Below are positions 43,604 to 55,521 of a stretch of 64,000 nt of DNA, in pieces. Under the pieces are notes generated by a model. That model did not search any database, was not told the DNA's origin, and saw nothing but the letters and a program-made list of their open reading frames with translations. Made by a program: the position numbers and the translations under genes. Source of the DNA: Niebla homalea (lineage: Eukaryota > Ascomycota > Lecanoromycetes > Lecanorales > Ramalinaceae); NCBI GenBank assembly GCA_019925105.1, contig JAHGAU010000024.1:744001-808000 (forward strand), read 5' to 3'. Numbering within the stretch: position 1 is the stretch's first letter; every line of letters starts with the position of its first letter.

Positions 43604-44283
43604 TCAGTAATCCAGCTCGGGCTCATTTACTTCGACGGCAGCGTCGAGCTCACGAATGACGCGCCTCGAGGGAAGAGTATCATGCCCAGCCTCACGGCTT
43701 CTTTGCTTATTTAGCTTGCGCCTTTTCTGTCGCGAATCCTGTTGTTGGTGATGTACAGCTTTGCTGGCTGCATCCCCACCATCCTCATTTGCGTCATCCT
43801 GCGTGCAAGCCGTGGCACAATTTTCATCCACTGACGGTGGTTCGATTTCAGGAATTTGCAATGCGGGAATGCTCTCGTCTGATTCCACCCCGGCATTTGG
43901 AGGACTATCATTGAAGTTGGCGTCTGCGTCCTCATTCTCTCTCTTCACCTGCCGTGCACGAACAATGCTGTAGATCTCACTATGTCGAAACATGGCCACT
44001 TGCTCATCCGTCAAGGTCCGTTTCTTGCCATCGGGATAGTAGCCGAGCTCCTCATCGTCCTCTGCACTACTCTGTGTAGGAGAAGCATGAGTCTCGTTCG
44101 GGTTGTACTGCCCGGGAGAGGTCGGAAAGTGGGGCAAAGAATGAGGTGGTGGAGCAGTGCCAAACGCGTGCTTATGAAAGGTAATGAGGTCCTCCTATGG
44201 ACAACGTTACTAACGTTTGACGACGTGACAAGGAGTAGAGGCTCTACCTTTGTCACGAGTGGGATGGAGACAGGAAGAGCCAT
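43604..44283 (-). CDS. DUF3807-like conserved fungal protein
   Basis: Exons 44283-44248 and 44194-43604 give 208 residues. The 53-nt intron is phase 0. The first exon encodes only MALPVSIPLVTK. Exon 2 opens with EDLITFHKHAFGTAPPPHS, and the conserved core at about residues 62-85 has GYYPDGKKRTLTDEQVAMFR followed by HSEIYSIVRARQV, which is what I recall of DUF3807. The C-terminal half is acidic and then Lys/Arg-rich (QKRRKLNKQR), suggesting nuclear targeting. The function of the family is unknown to me. Confidence 0.78.
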
Positions 44284-44751
44284 GAAGGCTCATGCCAGTT
44301 GAGGATATGTTGAAGTGAAAGACCAAGCCGGAAGTGGGCTTGTGCAGATAAACTAAATATTGAGGCTCGCGGGACCGTTCCGCCTAAATATCAGAATCCC
44401 ACCATCACTCTAACCTCGGTCATACGCTGCAAAATTACAACCATCTTAGGGAATCCGACAACCAGACTGGAAAAAGCGGGGCCAATGATATTGATAGAAG
44501 GGAGCAGGTTATATCTCTTTGGATTGAAAGGCATCACTTTTGACTTTGAACTACCTAACTACCACTGTGGTATTACGCTGTTGTTACATAGAAATACACG
44601 CTCAAAGTGCACAATATAACGCCCTTGCTCAGTTCATAAGAAGCAACCCTGTGCATGCAAGACCTTCGTCCTCCACTCTCTAGCAAGTTGCGAAACGGGG
44701 TATGATGCATAACATTCTTAGGCAATTGGAAACAGGATGGTGAGCCGTCCA
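44284..44751. other. Intergenic between DUF3807 gene and LEA-like gene
   Basis: Downstream of the repeat-protein gene and upstream of the DUF3807 gene, both on the minus strand. No further feature was seen. Confidence 0.5.
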
Positions 44752-47700
44752 CTACTTCTTCCCTCCTCCAAGGCCCAAGCTCTTTCCTATGCTGCCGAGT
44801 CCGAGACCGTTGAGTAACTTATCGATACCCAGACCACCAAGCAGACCGTTGACCAAACCACCTAGACCCAAGCCGTTGAGAAGCTTGCCGACTAGGCCCA
44901 AGACACCGCTGAGCAGCAGGCCGACAGCTGCGATGATCTGAAAGAGCGGCTCGCTCAACAGGTACCAGAGCGGATTAAGTTCCTTCTTTGCGTGCGGCAT
45001 ATCGGCAAGCTTTTTCTTGGCGTTCTCAATTGTCGTGACAATGGTTGAGGTGAGCTCCTTGAGTGAGTTGGCCAGCATGTGCTCTTCCTTCGTGGCTTCT
45101 CCTGATGCAGAACGGGCCTTTGCGTTCTGTGCAATGCTACCATCAGGATCAAGACCGCGTATCGCGCCATTGCATTCCTGTAGGATTCGGTTGCCCTCCT
45201 CGATCTTAGGCTTGACTTGCTTGACGAGCTCCTCCTCATCTAGTTCCTCCTTGGGTTTGCGCTCGGCGGCTTCAATGAGCTAGATAGAATTTAGTCCAGC
45301 GTCAAGAGCAAATTCGAACAAAGTAGATAACTTACATCCGTGATGTCTTTGCAGATGGGCTGCATCTTCTCAATTGTCTGAACAACAATGCCATTCATTT
45401 TCTTTGCGACTTCAGCGTCCTTTGCCTTCTGAATCTCTTCCTCCGTAGGACCAACATCCTCATCTTCCGGGATGTTTTGCATGAGAGTGCACTCGCCGAC
45501 CTTGTTGCCGTCATTGTCGACGACGTACCCATTGTCATCAACTTCCATGCCAACCAGTGTGGGTAGATGGCCATCGGTGACCATGCCGAGCAGCTCGCCA
45601 TTCTCGTCACGAACTTCGCCGTCATGGTTGACTTTGTGACCTGACATGGGGTTGATGTTCCGTGGCTTTTCTTCCTCGGTGTAGCGCTCGGCATGACCAA
45701 TTGGATTGCCTGAAGAGTCAAGGATATCGCCATCTGCGTCGACTTTGCGTCCAAGAAGCTTCTGTTCATCGGATCCCTCAACAAGCTTGCCAACGACTTG
45801 ACCCGCGCCGTCGGTGACGAAGCCATCTTTAGCAACGACCAGGTTCTCAAAGCCTGCGAACGGACCTTCCGGCTTCTGAGTGCCGCCTCCAGGAATGAGC
45901 TCTGCCTGGCCAATAACCTTGCCGTTGTCGTTCCAGATTTGACCAAGGCCATCGACCTTCTTGCCGGCTAATTCAGCTGGGTCACCCTCGGCAATGCGAC
46001 CATAGATGGTTCCGTGCTCGTCAACGACGTTACCTGACTTGTTGACAACTTTGCCGTCCAGCGATGAAAGGTCTGCGACTTCTTCTTCTGGTTCCTCGTA
46101 TCGTTCGGCATGGCCTTTGACATTGCCGTATTTGTCAATAATATCGCCATCCTCGTCGACCGCCCGACCAATGAGCTTCTTAGCGTCTCCATCGACGACC
46201 TGACCGACTTGGTTACCTTCTTCATCTTCGACCCATCCATCTTTGACAACAACGCAACCTTCAAGACCAGCAAAGGGACCCTCAGGCTTTGCCTCTCGCT
46301 CGTTTGGAGGGATAAGCTCACAACGGCCAATGACGCTGCCCGAGTCGTTCCAGAGCTGGCCCTCCGCATCACATTTCCTGCCAGCAAGCTCCTTGGCATT
46401 TCCTTCCACGAGTCGTCCAATGGGCACCCCTTCCGGACCAATGACATTGCCTTGCTTGTTCACTGCAAGGCCCTCAAGCACCGAAAGGTCTGGTGGCGCT
46501 TCTTCTTCCTCCTCAGGTAAACGCTCTGCATGTCCGACAGTATTACCATGCTTGTCGATGACATCTCCATCTTCGTCAACAGCACGACCAACAAGCTTCT
46601 TGGGATCGCCTTCGACGAGTTGACCGACTTTGTTCTGGTTCTCGTCTTCGACAAATCCGTCGGGAACGACGATAAGACCTTCGAGACCAGCAAAAGGCGC
46701 CTCCTCTTCGGAGTCCTCAATTGGTAGAGTCTGGGCACGACCAATGACGTGACCTTTCCCATCCCAAAATTGACCTTCAGCGTCACACTCGGCCTTCATC
46801 TTGTTGAGTTTCTTGGCATCACCTTCGATGAGCTCACCCTTGGGATTGCCTTCCGAGTCGACGACTTTACCGTTCTTGTTGCAAGTGCAGCCTTCGAGGA
46901 TTGAGAGTGGAGGAAGGTCTGACTCTGGCTCACCAGAATCCAGCTCAACACGACCAATGACATTTCCATCAGCGTCAAGGATCTCTCCCTTGCCATTCAC
47001 TTTCTTACCAGCGCAGTCGTCAAGCTCGCCTTCGACAAGAGAAGCCAAAGTCTCGCCATCTTCATTGACCACTTTACCGCTTTTGTTCACCTTGTAGCCC
47101 TCCAGGGATGACATGTCTGGACCGTCTGCACCACCTTCCGGCTGGGCTTCTTCTTCTTCAGGGGATGGAATCATCTCAACTTTACCGATGACATTGCCTT
47201 CAGCGTCCAGCACTTCGCCCTTTGCGTTGATTTTCTTGCCTGTACAGTCTGCCAGCTCTCCTTCAGCAAGTCGAGCAACTGGATCACCGTCCTCGTTGAC
47301 AACTTCACCCTTTTTGTTGACCTTGAGACCTTCGAGTTCGGAAAGGTCGGCCTTTCCGGCAGCCTCCTCGGCAGCTTCGGCGGCAGCCTCCTCTTCTTCA
47401 GGTGATGGGATCATCTCAACCTTCCCAATGACATTACCGTCAGCGTCAACAATTTCACCATTGGCGTTTAGTTTCTTGCCCTTGCAGTCATCGATTTCAC
47501 CTTCTGAGAGTTTGGCAATTGGTTCACCGTCTTCGTTCAGGACCTGGCCGTTCTTATTGACCTTGAGCCCTTCGAGTCCGGAAAGATCGGCCTTTTCGGC
47601 AGCTTCGGCGGCAGCTTCTTCTACCTCTGGGAATGCTTCCGGAATCAGCTCAACCTTCCCAATGACGTTACCGTCAGCGTCGACGACTTCGCCATTCGCA

Positions 47701-49541
47701 TTCAGCTTCTTGCCCTTGCAATCGTCGAGTTCACCTTCTGAGAGTTTGGCGATCGCTTCTCCCTCTTCGTTCAAGACCTGGCCCTGTTTGTTGACTTTGA
47801 GTCCTTCGACAATATCCATTCCAGGCAGTCCCGGAATCTCTGACTCTTCAGGTACTTCGTCAGCCGCCTCATCGGCAGCACCATCAGCTGTGTCCTTCAA
47901 TTCGTCCAAAAGCTCGGGATGCAATGCTTTCATGGCTTCATCAGCAGCCTCTCCTGGCACGACCTCAACTTTGCCCACAATGTTTCCGTCTTCATCGATA
48001 ATGAGGCCGTGCTCATTGGGCATCTTGCCAGCGCACTTCTTGGGGTCCGAGTCTTCAGTGAGCTTGCCAATTGGCTCACCTTCTTCGTCAAGGATGTTGC
48101 CCTTCTTATTGAGCTTCTTGCCTGCAAGAATGGAGAGATCGGGCGTAAGTCCACCGAGCCCTGGGGGTCCACCATCTGCGGCTTGTTCCTTAAGTTTGTC
48201 GGCAGCCTCGCCCGGGACCACTTCTGCGCGACCGATGACATCTCCGTCTTCGTCTAAGATTTCTCCGTTCTCGTTGAGCGTTAATCCCACAAGATCCTCC
48301 GGATTACCGTCAGTAATTTTGCCAAGCGGTGTACCGTCTGGGCCGAGGATTTCTCCATCTTCCCCAACCTCCAGACCCTCAAGTACATTGACGCCTGGGA
48401 GACCTTCCTTGGCCTTGTTTGCGAGCTCTTCGGCCTTTTCAGGGAGAACACTGGCACGGCCAATGACGTCACCGTCTTCATCAAGAATCTCCCCATCGTC
48501 GCCAATCTCCTTGCCGATCAGATCTTCTGGGTCGCCTTCGTCAAGCTGCCCTATTGGGTTGCCTTCTGAGTCGAGAATCTCACCACCTTCACCAACGGCA
48601 AGGCCTTTCAGAACCCCAAGGTCTGGCTCGGGTAGACCGTCAGCAGCATCCTCTGCCTGATCCTTGGCATCTTCAACGGCATCTCCGGCATCATCAGGGA
48701 CAGCGCTCTCGGCATCTTCAGCGGCGCTCTCGGCAGCGTCCTTTGTGTCTTCGGCGGCACCTTTAGCCTCATCAGCAACGCCATTAGCGTCGCCTTCTGC
48801 AGCTTCTCCGGCAGTGTCTTGAGCTTTGCCCGCTGCGCCTGCAGCAGCCCCAGTGACACCCTCAGTCGCTTCGTCGGCAGTGTCATCGACACCTTCGGTC
48901 GTTGCTCCCTCAGTATTATCGTCACCTTCGGCAGTCGAGACTGCTGAGCTTCCTTCTTCGCCAGTCTCGTTGCCAGGTTGGCTGACCTTACCAACTGGGT
49001 TGTCAGTGTCCTCATTGTCGGCGTCGTCCGCAGCGTCGTCAGCCTTTGCAGCAGTCTCTTCGGCAGTATCCTCGGCCTGCTTTTTGGCGTCTTCTGTTGG
49101 CTTCTCAGCTGGCCCAGGAGCTTTGGGCGCATTCGAATCAGCACCTTTGGCTGCGCCAGCGGCCTGACCGCCTTTTGGTCGGGGTGGGAGTTTTGGTGAT
49201 TTGGCTTGACCAGCAGCACCGCCTGCAGCCTGTTTTGGGGTATTGGTCGCGGATGAAGGGTTGTTTTTGGCGGAGTCAGCAGCACTTGATCCTTGGCCAA
49301 GTTTTGAAGTCTGATTTGATGCTGGGCTCTTGCCTAGTTTAGTGGGTGTCTTGGGAGCTTGCGGCGTCTTGCCGGCTGCAGGTGATGGAGCCATGCTTTT
49401 AGAAGTGCGAGCTGTTTGAGGAGAAGGAGTCTTTGATTTTTGTGAACCTTCAGATGAGCCCGGAGGAGAAGAGCGGTTGGGAGTTGGAGGGAAGGAGTAA
49501 TACGCGTATGAAGCAGAAGAAGGTGTCCTCCCGCTTGACAT
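44752..49541 (-). CDS. Giant DUF3659-repeat (LEA-like) protein with DUF6987-like C-terminus
   Basis: Exons 49541-45336 and 45279-44752 give 1577 residues; an ATG two codons upstream (49547) is possible. Residues 1-170 are Ser/Pro/Lys/Ala-rich, followed by an acidic Ala/Glu/Asp region with 11-mer-like AEDAKD spacing as in LEA proteins. Then come 14 repeats of about 60 residues, each with two half-motifs such as LEGLKVNKNGQVLNEDGEPI and GKKLNANGEIVDADGNVIGK. The repeat block covers roughly 48620-45490. After it a helical region (EEIQKAKDAEVAKKMNGIVV) leads to a Gly/Leu-rich hydrophobic tail, GLLLSGVLGLVGKLLNGLGL, that could insert in or lie on a membrane. Repeat families of this type are annotated as DUF3659/LEA-domain proteins in filamentous ascomycetes. 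The role is unknown. Long open frames on the opposite strand are shadows of the repeats. Confidence 0.85.
45490..48620 (-). repeat. Coding array of 14 diverged ~60-codon repeats
   Basis: Each unit has an invariant-looking Gly-x-hydrophobic-x-Asp-x-x-Gly-Asn core repeated twice. Units 4-7 are the most alike (KVNKxGxVxNEDGE then GKxxNAxGExxDADGNVIG). Later units alternate between a FAGLEG type and an LSxLEG type, suggesting duplication of a two-unit block. Confidence 0.85.
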
Positions 49542-50800
49542 GCACACGTGTGAAAGAAAGGTGAAAGTTGGAGGTAGGCGCGAATGACGTGTATTGTATT
49601 GGTATTGTATTGGAATTGGGAGAGATGAGCTTTCTTCGTGAGGAGAGAAGCTTTGGTCTGGGGATGAGAAGAGAAAAGTTCGCGAAGCGGAACTTCTTGA
49701 AGTGGTCTCTGAACTACGTCAACAAGTGGTCAAGCGTCGATGCAGAAAAGTTGGCCATAAGCAGCACGAAGCTTGGAAACGCAATTTGGAGGGAGAGGGG
49801 AAAGCCTCAAAATGTGGCTGGACGTGACACTAGAAAGCGCTAGGAGGGGCTGCTGTCTTGGCTGTCCAGCAGTCCTGGCCGTCTAGGCCGGCCTCAGGCT
49901 ACGTAACAAGGAGCACAATTGCGTCACTAATTTCACGAAGTGGATACTGGTTTGCGGACTGCGCATCGTCGATGATGCAGCGACTATTTTGATCGCTTGA
50001 ACCCTGATGCAAACTTGAAATGAGCGCACAAGTGGGAACTACCAGATGCATCATTTCCCCAAAATCATGGGATTTTTGATATCCATGCGCCTACTTTCTC
50101 AACTTCATGTGTGAGTACATTGGAACATTGTTCGGCTGTGAGATTTCCTATGGCCGAATGCTTGAGCATTAAGCCTTCGATCTCCAACTGACCAGGATTT
50201 GACTTCTAAGGGTGGTGTGGAGAATGGAGATGAGCGATGATGAAGCAAGCCATCTCGGCAAGGCGCCAAAGAGCTTGAGCCACATCGCGCTATCCTGGCC
50301 TGAATTAGACGTTATCCGTAGAAAGTCTCCATCATCACAAGGTAGACTATACGAGTGGCGACAGCTTGCAAGCCTGACCTAAAGAAGCTCCATTCAGTTT
50401 GGAACCCATTTGTTTCATCTAGTCCATCGCGAGAAGTCGTTAGCATGGTGTTCTCCAAAGCGAATGTGAATTAAGTCTTATTCTGCAATTTCGAAGCCAT
50501 GGTGGATCAATATTGGAAGATCGAGAACTTTGGGATTTAGAAACGGATCCATACACTGAGAAATGGAAGGATTTTGTAGAGAACGAGGATTCATAATAGT
50601 ACTAAATTTCGGACCTCAGCACCAATATCTTGTGACTTAGGTTCTAAGCATGTTCTCACCCCCAAGTGCGAATGCTGGAGTGGGGCTGACTTGGTTCCGC
50701 CCCGCTCCCGTCAGGAACCCCACGGTCCCCGCCCCCTTCCAAGCCCTCGTCACTGGGTGCGGAAACGACCGTTACCAAACGGCAACGACGAGCTTACCAC
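49542..50800. other. Intergenic, 1.26 kb, divergent promoters
   Basis: Lies between the start of the repeat protein (minus) and of the IQ-motif protein (plus). Only short frames were seen and no RNA gene was recognised. Confidence 0.5.
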
Positions 50801-52633
50801 ATGGATGCGCCCTCTTCCTCAATCGCTCGAGTGCAGGAAAAGAAAGAGCAGGACATTCAAGAAAAGTACACCAAAGATTGCACCAGTCCCAACCATGACA
50901 CAGCTTCAAATGAGAAGGAAGCCGCTGCAGTGAAGACGTTGCAGCGCACATATCGAGGATATCGAGACCGGCGCCGGCTGAGAGGCTTGAGCCTGGACCC
51001 GGCATCAAGATGGACAGAGGTAGATTCTATCTTTTACCCAAAGATGCATCATTCCACCTTCCTCATTGCTCCGAAAAGAAGGCTGTTACCATTCCACCTT
51101 CTAACCCCCCTCTCCCAATAGGCAGTCAAAGAAGCCCAATACCGCTCCCTCACCACCCCTCGTTCCCGCGCTGCCGCCGCTTCTGCAAAGCCATCCTCCC
51201 CAGCTTCCCCAGACCAACCTTTCCCACCTCCCTCCCGCAAGGACACCAAAGCCCGCTCCAACTGGGCCAAAGCCGGCATGGTCGCCCGCCGCGCCAACGC
51301 CGATGAGGAATCCTCCCTCTCATCCTCTTCCTCCCTCTCAGACAATAGCCACGACATCCGCTCCCCCACCTCCCCCTCCGCCAAGGACAAACACGTCCGC
51401 CAGCAGCGCAGACTCGCCGAGAAGCAGGAACGAGTCAAGTCCGCTAAGACAATGGATCTCTCCTACTTTCTTGAAATGGTTGATACGCCCAAACACCGCT
51501 ACGGCTCTAATTTGCGCAAGTACCACGCTGAATGGCAACGTCGGCCCACCAATGAGAATTTCTTTTACTGGTTGGATCATGGGGCGGGCATGGCGGTCGA
51601 ATTGCCGAATTGTAGTCGCAAGAGGTTGGAGGATATGCAGGTGAGGTATTTGAATCGAGAGGAGAGGATGTTGTATGAGGTCGTCGTAGGGGAAAAGGGG
51701 AAGCTGTGTTGGAGAAAAGATGGGGTAAGGGTAGACACGACCGCGGAATGGAGAGATAGTGTAGAGGGTATTGTAAAGGAAGAGGATCCGGCGCCGTTAT
51801 GGGCGGATCGGCCAGCCTGGGGCAGGGGGAGCAGCGAGGGGAGCAGTAGCATGGATGACGCTGGCGGGTTATCAACAGAAGGAGCCGAGACCATGGATGA
51901 GGGTTCGACCGAGAAGACGAGAAAGGCACAAGACGCATCACCACAGCCTACGCAGGCAGAGTCAAAACGGCATCCGACCCTCCCCAACATCTTCAAGACC
52001 CGCTCCCTGTCCAAGCAGCCAGACAACAACGCAGCTCCCGACAATCCCTCTCCCACACCCAAGCCCGCGAAGAAGAAGCAGAAATGGATCTTCGTAAGTC
52101 ATCCTCTCCCATCCTCTTCTTCACTCTTCATCTCGCTTCCAATCCCGGCTCCCCATCCCATTTCTTCCTCCATAGGCGAAACAATCGCTCGCTGACCATC
52201 AACCCCCCCACCACACAAGGTCGCCGACACCAAGAACAACCTCTACATCTCCATCAAGCAATCCGGCGCCTTCCAACACTCCTCCTTCCTCCACGGCGCC
52301 CGCGTCTCCGTCGCCGGGCTCATCACCGTGCGGGACGGCCAGCTGCGGATCCTGCAACCGCGGTCGGGCCACTACCGCACCCCGTCCCACAACCTCCACA
52401 TCTTCATCAAGTCCCTGCAGTCGCGGGGCGTGGATATGAGCTTGACAGCCGTGGGGGGCAGCTATGTGGCGATGGTGGGGATTGAGGGGTTCATGAAGGG
52501 GAGGGGTCGGTGGAGGGGCTTGAAGGAGGGAATTAGGAAGAAAGTGAAGGGGGGGAAGGAGGAGGAAGGGGACGGTGATGGTGAGGAGGAGGGGAAAGGC
52601 GAGAAGAAAGGGATGGAGGCCAGGGGGAAATAG
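50801..52633 (+). CDS. IQ calmodulin-binding motif protein
   Basis: Exons 50801-51019, 51122-52093 and 52220-52633 give 534 residues. The introns are 102 and 126 nt, phase 0. The IQ motif lies at about residues 46-66 (VKTLQRTYRGYRDRRRLRGL), a likely calmodulin site. After a Ser-rich segment, a conserved block reads DLSYFLEMVDTPKHRYGSNL, then YHAEWQRRPTNENFFYWLDH. A third block after the last junction (NLYISIKQSGAFQHSSFLHG, then GLITVRDGQLRILQPRSGHY) is conserved in fungal IQ-domain proteins. The C-terminus is Lys/Glu/Gly low complexity. It probably acts as a cytoplasmic, calcium-linked scaffold, but no function is established. Confidence 0.82.
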
Positions 52634-53714
52634 AACAATGATTACCAAGGCCAAGGAAACCTGATAATGTGCACTCTGCGTGCTTTATATGTACGTAATG
52701 AATTATGGGAAACGTCCTTACTCTAAATCCAACGAACGAGCGATAGCGCCATCTTTCCACCCAGTGCTGCAATCCCCGAAATCAATCCCATCTACACCTA
52801 CAAAAACCCCAGCATCCCCTTTCCCTCAGCTCCCAAGCACACATTGAATGCCAGGGGGCTTCTGCTCGTTTAGCAGCTGCGTGGTTGAGATTGGTTGTGC
52901 TGGTAGTATTAGCACGTGAGAGTGCGTTCCAATTTTTCTAGTATTTTTTTTTTGGCGTGTGGATTGGTGCGCTATTTCAGGATACCGTGCCATTGGAGAG
53001 CCTTTGATACCGGGGTTTTGGAGGAGGAGGAGGAGGAGGAGGAGGAGGAGGAGGAGGAGGAGGAGGAGGATAACGTCTCATCGGTCATCCGAAAGCTGAG
53101 AGAAAGAACAACGAGAGGGGTAGATTAGAAGAAAAGGAAATGTGGAGACGGAGCTCGAGCATGATAACCTCATCGCTACGACACACTGTTGGTCTCATAA
53201 TGGGGGGACGACTGAGCATTTTCCTCAAAAGCTGGAGCTAGTCCTCGATGCTGTCCGCTATGTATATTAGGACCCCTGGCTCGGGTGATTACATGTAAAA
53301 CATCACTTTTTCCTTTTTGATCAACCATCAAGATCCCCGCGATACATCTGTAAACGCCTCGTTTGTCCAGTGGTGGTGAAGCCAAAAGCTTTGGGCAAAT
53401 ATCGACAGCCATGTTGGTCCACTTCAAGGCAAGTAATTAAGACAAGACAGGGTTTTAAAGCAAGGCTCCCGTTTGTTTGTCTGGGCGTGCAGTGCGACCT
53501 CGTTCAACCTGTTTCCACACCTCGCCGCTTGGCTCTCTCGCTCCAGTAAGTATTATGAGCATGAAACCACAGAGGACGAACTGTGTCCAGTATCAAGCCA
53601 AAAGCTGGGACAACAATGAATCTCCGCCATATCACATTAGAACTGGAAATACTGAAGATCTGACGTGTAGAGCAAGACTTGTGCTTGCTTGTGGCTGTAG
53701 CTGCATAAGCGACG
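52634..53714. other. Intergenic, contains GAG microsatellite
   Basis: About 1.1 kb between convergent genes. Apart from the trinucleotide repeat, no gene or RNA feature was supported. Confidence 0.5.
53021..53070. repeat. (GAG)n microsatellite, about 16.7 units
   Basis: Perfect GAG repeat of 50 bp in non-coding DNA. Confidence 0.98.
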
Positions 53715-54351
53715 TCAACGGCCACTCTTGTTTTTGGTAGGAGTCTTCTCGTCTATCATGGGACGCAGAGATATATGTCAGCGTTGGTCTTGCATCCAAA
53801 GGGGGAAAATGTGATACCATACCATCGCTCAAACCTAACTGGGTCACCCTATCGTTCAACGCTTTGACCACCTCTCCTGCTTGGTGTTCGTCATGGTCGC
53901 TAAAAGACCCCGCCGACTGAACCGATTCGTACGATTCGTTGGATCTGATCCTGCCGATCGGACTATGGCTACGGGTGTTGTATGCCGTTTGCACTGGACT
54001 CCGATCTAGATGTCCAACTCCGTGGGCGGCGCTCCCCTTGAAGTCAGGGGCTTGGTGGACTCCGGAGTTCAAGGTGGTCGTGACTTTATTGGGAACCCTG
54101 ATAAAAGGCGTGCTGGCAAAGCCGTGGTCGTTCATGAGTAGGCTGAGGGGAGGTATGGTGATGTGCTCCACCGCGGGACTACGGTCCATGGGCATGGGGG
54201 TGGAGGCTCGGCTCGTGGCGGGTGAGCCCTGAGACGGAGTCGAGGTCGGTGTGTGAACCGCTGTGTGCGCTGGTGTCTGAACCGGGGAGCGGTCCAGAAG
54301 TGTAAGTTGATGGATCTGTGAAGCGGGCACGTCTTTAAACACGTGAGGCAT
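53715..54351 (-). CDS. Small Ser/Pro-rich protein with repeated DRSP motif
   Basis: Exons 54351-53823 and 53752-53715 give 188 residues. The 70-nt intron (53753-53822) has a CTGACAT branch site, and the spliced end reads DDEKTPTKNKSGR. The protein is probably disordered and rich in Ser, Thr and Pro. The motif DRSP occurs three times, two as LDRSPVQT, plus several TP and SP sites, all potential proline-directed kinase targets. A short helix, HQAGEVVKALNDRVTQLGL, stands out near the C-terminus. I do not recognise a family. The coding call rests on composition, splice signals and the repeated motif. Confidence 0.5.
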
Positions 54352-55521
54352 CGTGGCTGTTGAGGGTGGCCACGTGGTAGTGTTTGGGTTGATGTTCTGT
54401 TTGAATGGTCAAGAACAGATACAAATGATGCTTGGACTATGTAGCTGACTTGAAGAAGAATGAGTTGGAGACAGCAAGCTTGAATTTTTGAGCGAGTTGA
54501 GAAGAAGAATTAGTCGAAAGAGAGGTTGAGATCCTTCGATGTGAGAAAAGCTTTTGGGGCGAGAGGCAGCTTTTTGTACGCGCTAGTCCGCTAGCCAGGA
54601 GTCGTTCTAGACGATTGGCTAGTGAATGTCGTCGTGTAAGTGCAAAGGCAGCTGGATGAGTCCAACGAATGACGGTTGTAAATTGTATATTGAACGACCT
54701 CAAGAATGCTGCGTGACGCCTGTGTCAGTCATCAGGACCAAGGAGGCAATCCTGCAGAGAAAGTCTGAGAAAGACAAACAGGAGTGGGCAGAGAGCGGAA
54801 TCGATTGTTTTGAGTGTTACCATGCAGTTAACAGGAAGAAGGAGACTTACACCAATCACCTGCTATCTGTGATGAGGGAATGAGTGTGGGGTAAACTTCC
54901 ACGTGTGAATGAATGGATGCTCCTTGGCAAAAAAGTCTGGCGCGTGCAAAGAGTGTGGGGAAGAAGTTTCTAGTTGCGGCAAGGATGTGTCAAGGGGGCG
55001 TGTTGTTGTGACGTGTGTCGCGGTTGCTGTCTTTATATTGCTGGGTCTTGGTGGGCCAGGCCTTTTGCCCTGACGACTGGTGCCGGACGCCAGAAATGCC
55101 TTATCAAGATAGATTTTCATGTGAACAGAGGTAGAGCCATGTCATAAATCGGTGAAGGGTCCTTCCTGAATGCCTTGTGACTATTGCCTGCTCTTGCGTG
55201 ACAAATTGCCTACTAAGCTGAGCAGCAAATCTTTGGATTCATGACAGATGAAGGAATGGACGAGCAACTTGATACGGAGAGAAATGAAAGAAGCTTTCTT
55301 GAAAATGGGAGCTATGAAAATTGTACTTCCTTCATGGCCAATGGGACCGTCCAGCAATGATCGCTTTCTCCATCTAGAGTACACTCGTTGCTTTGAAAGT
55401 TCGAATTGCAACTTTCCCACCCCACCCAAACGCCATCGCTTGTCATACCTGAATAGTACGATGAATGCACCATGCCCTCTGCGTAAATGCCCGCTTCATG
55501 AGATGAATGCTTGAGATCGAT
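54352..55521. other. Intergenic, 1.17 kb, no gene supported
   Basis: Between two minus-strand genes. Short frames of 60-90 codons exist on both strands but lack family features or splicing partners. Confidence 0.5.

Noticed and set aside
45490..48620. CRISPR-like array
   Set aside because: The repeats are coding, diverged and about 180 bp with no constant spacers; this is a protein repeat in a eukaryote.
47113..48660. 515-codon open frame on the plus strand
   Set aside because: It lies wholly antisense to the DUF3659-repeat gene. Its Ser/Pro-rich repetitive translation is the mirror of the repeat codons, with no independent features.
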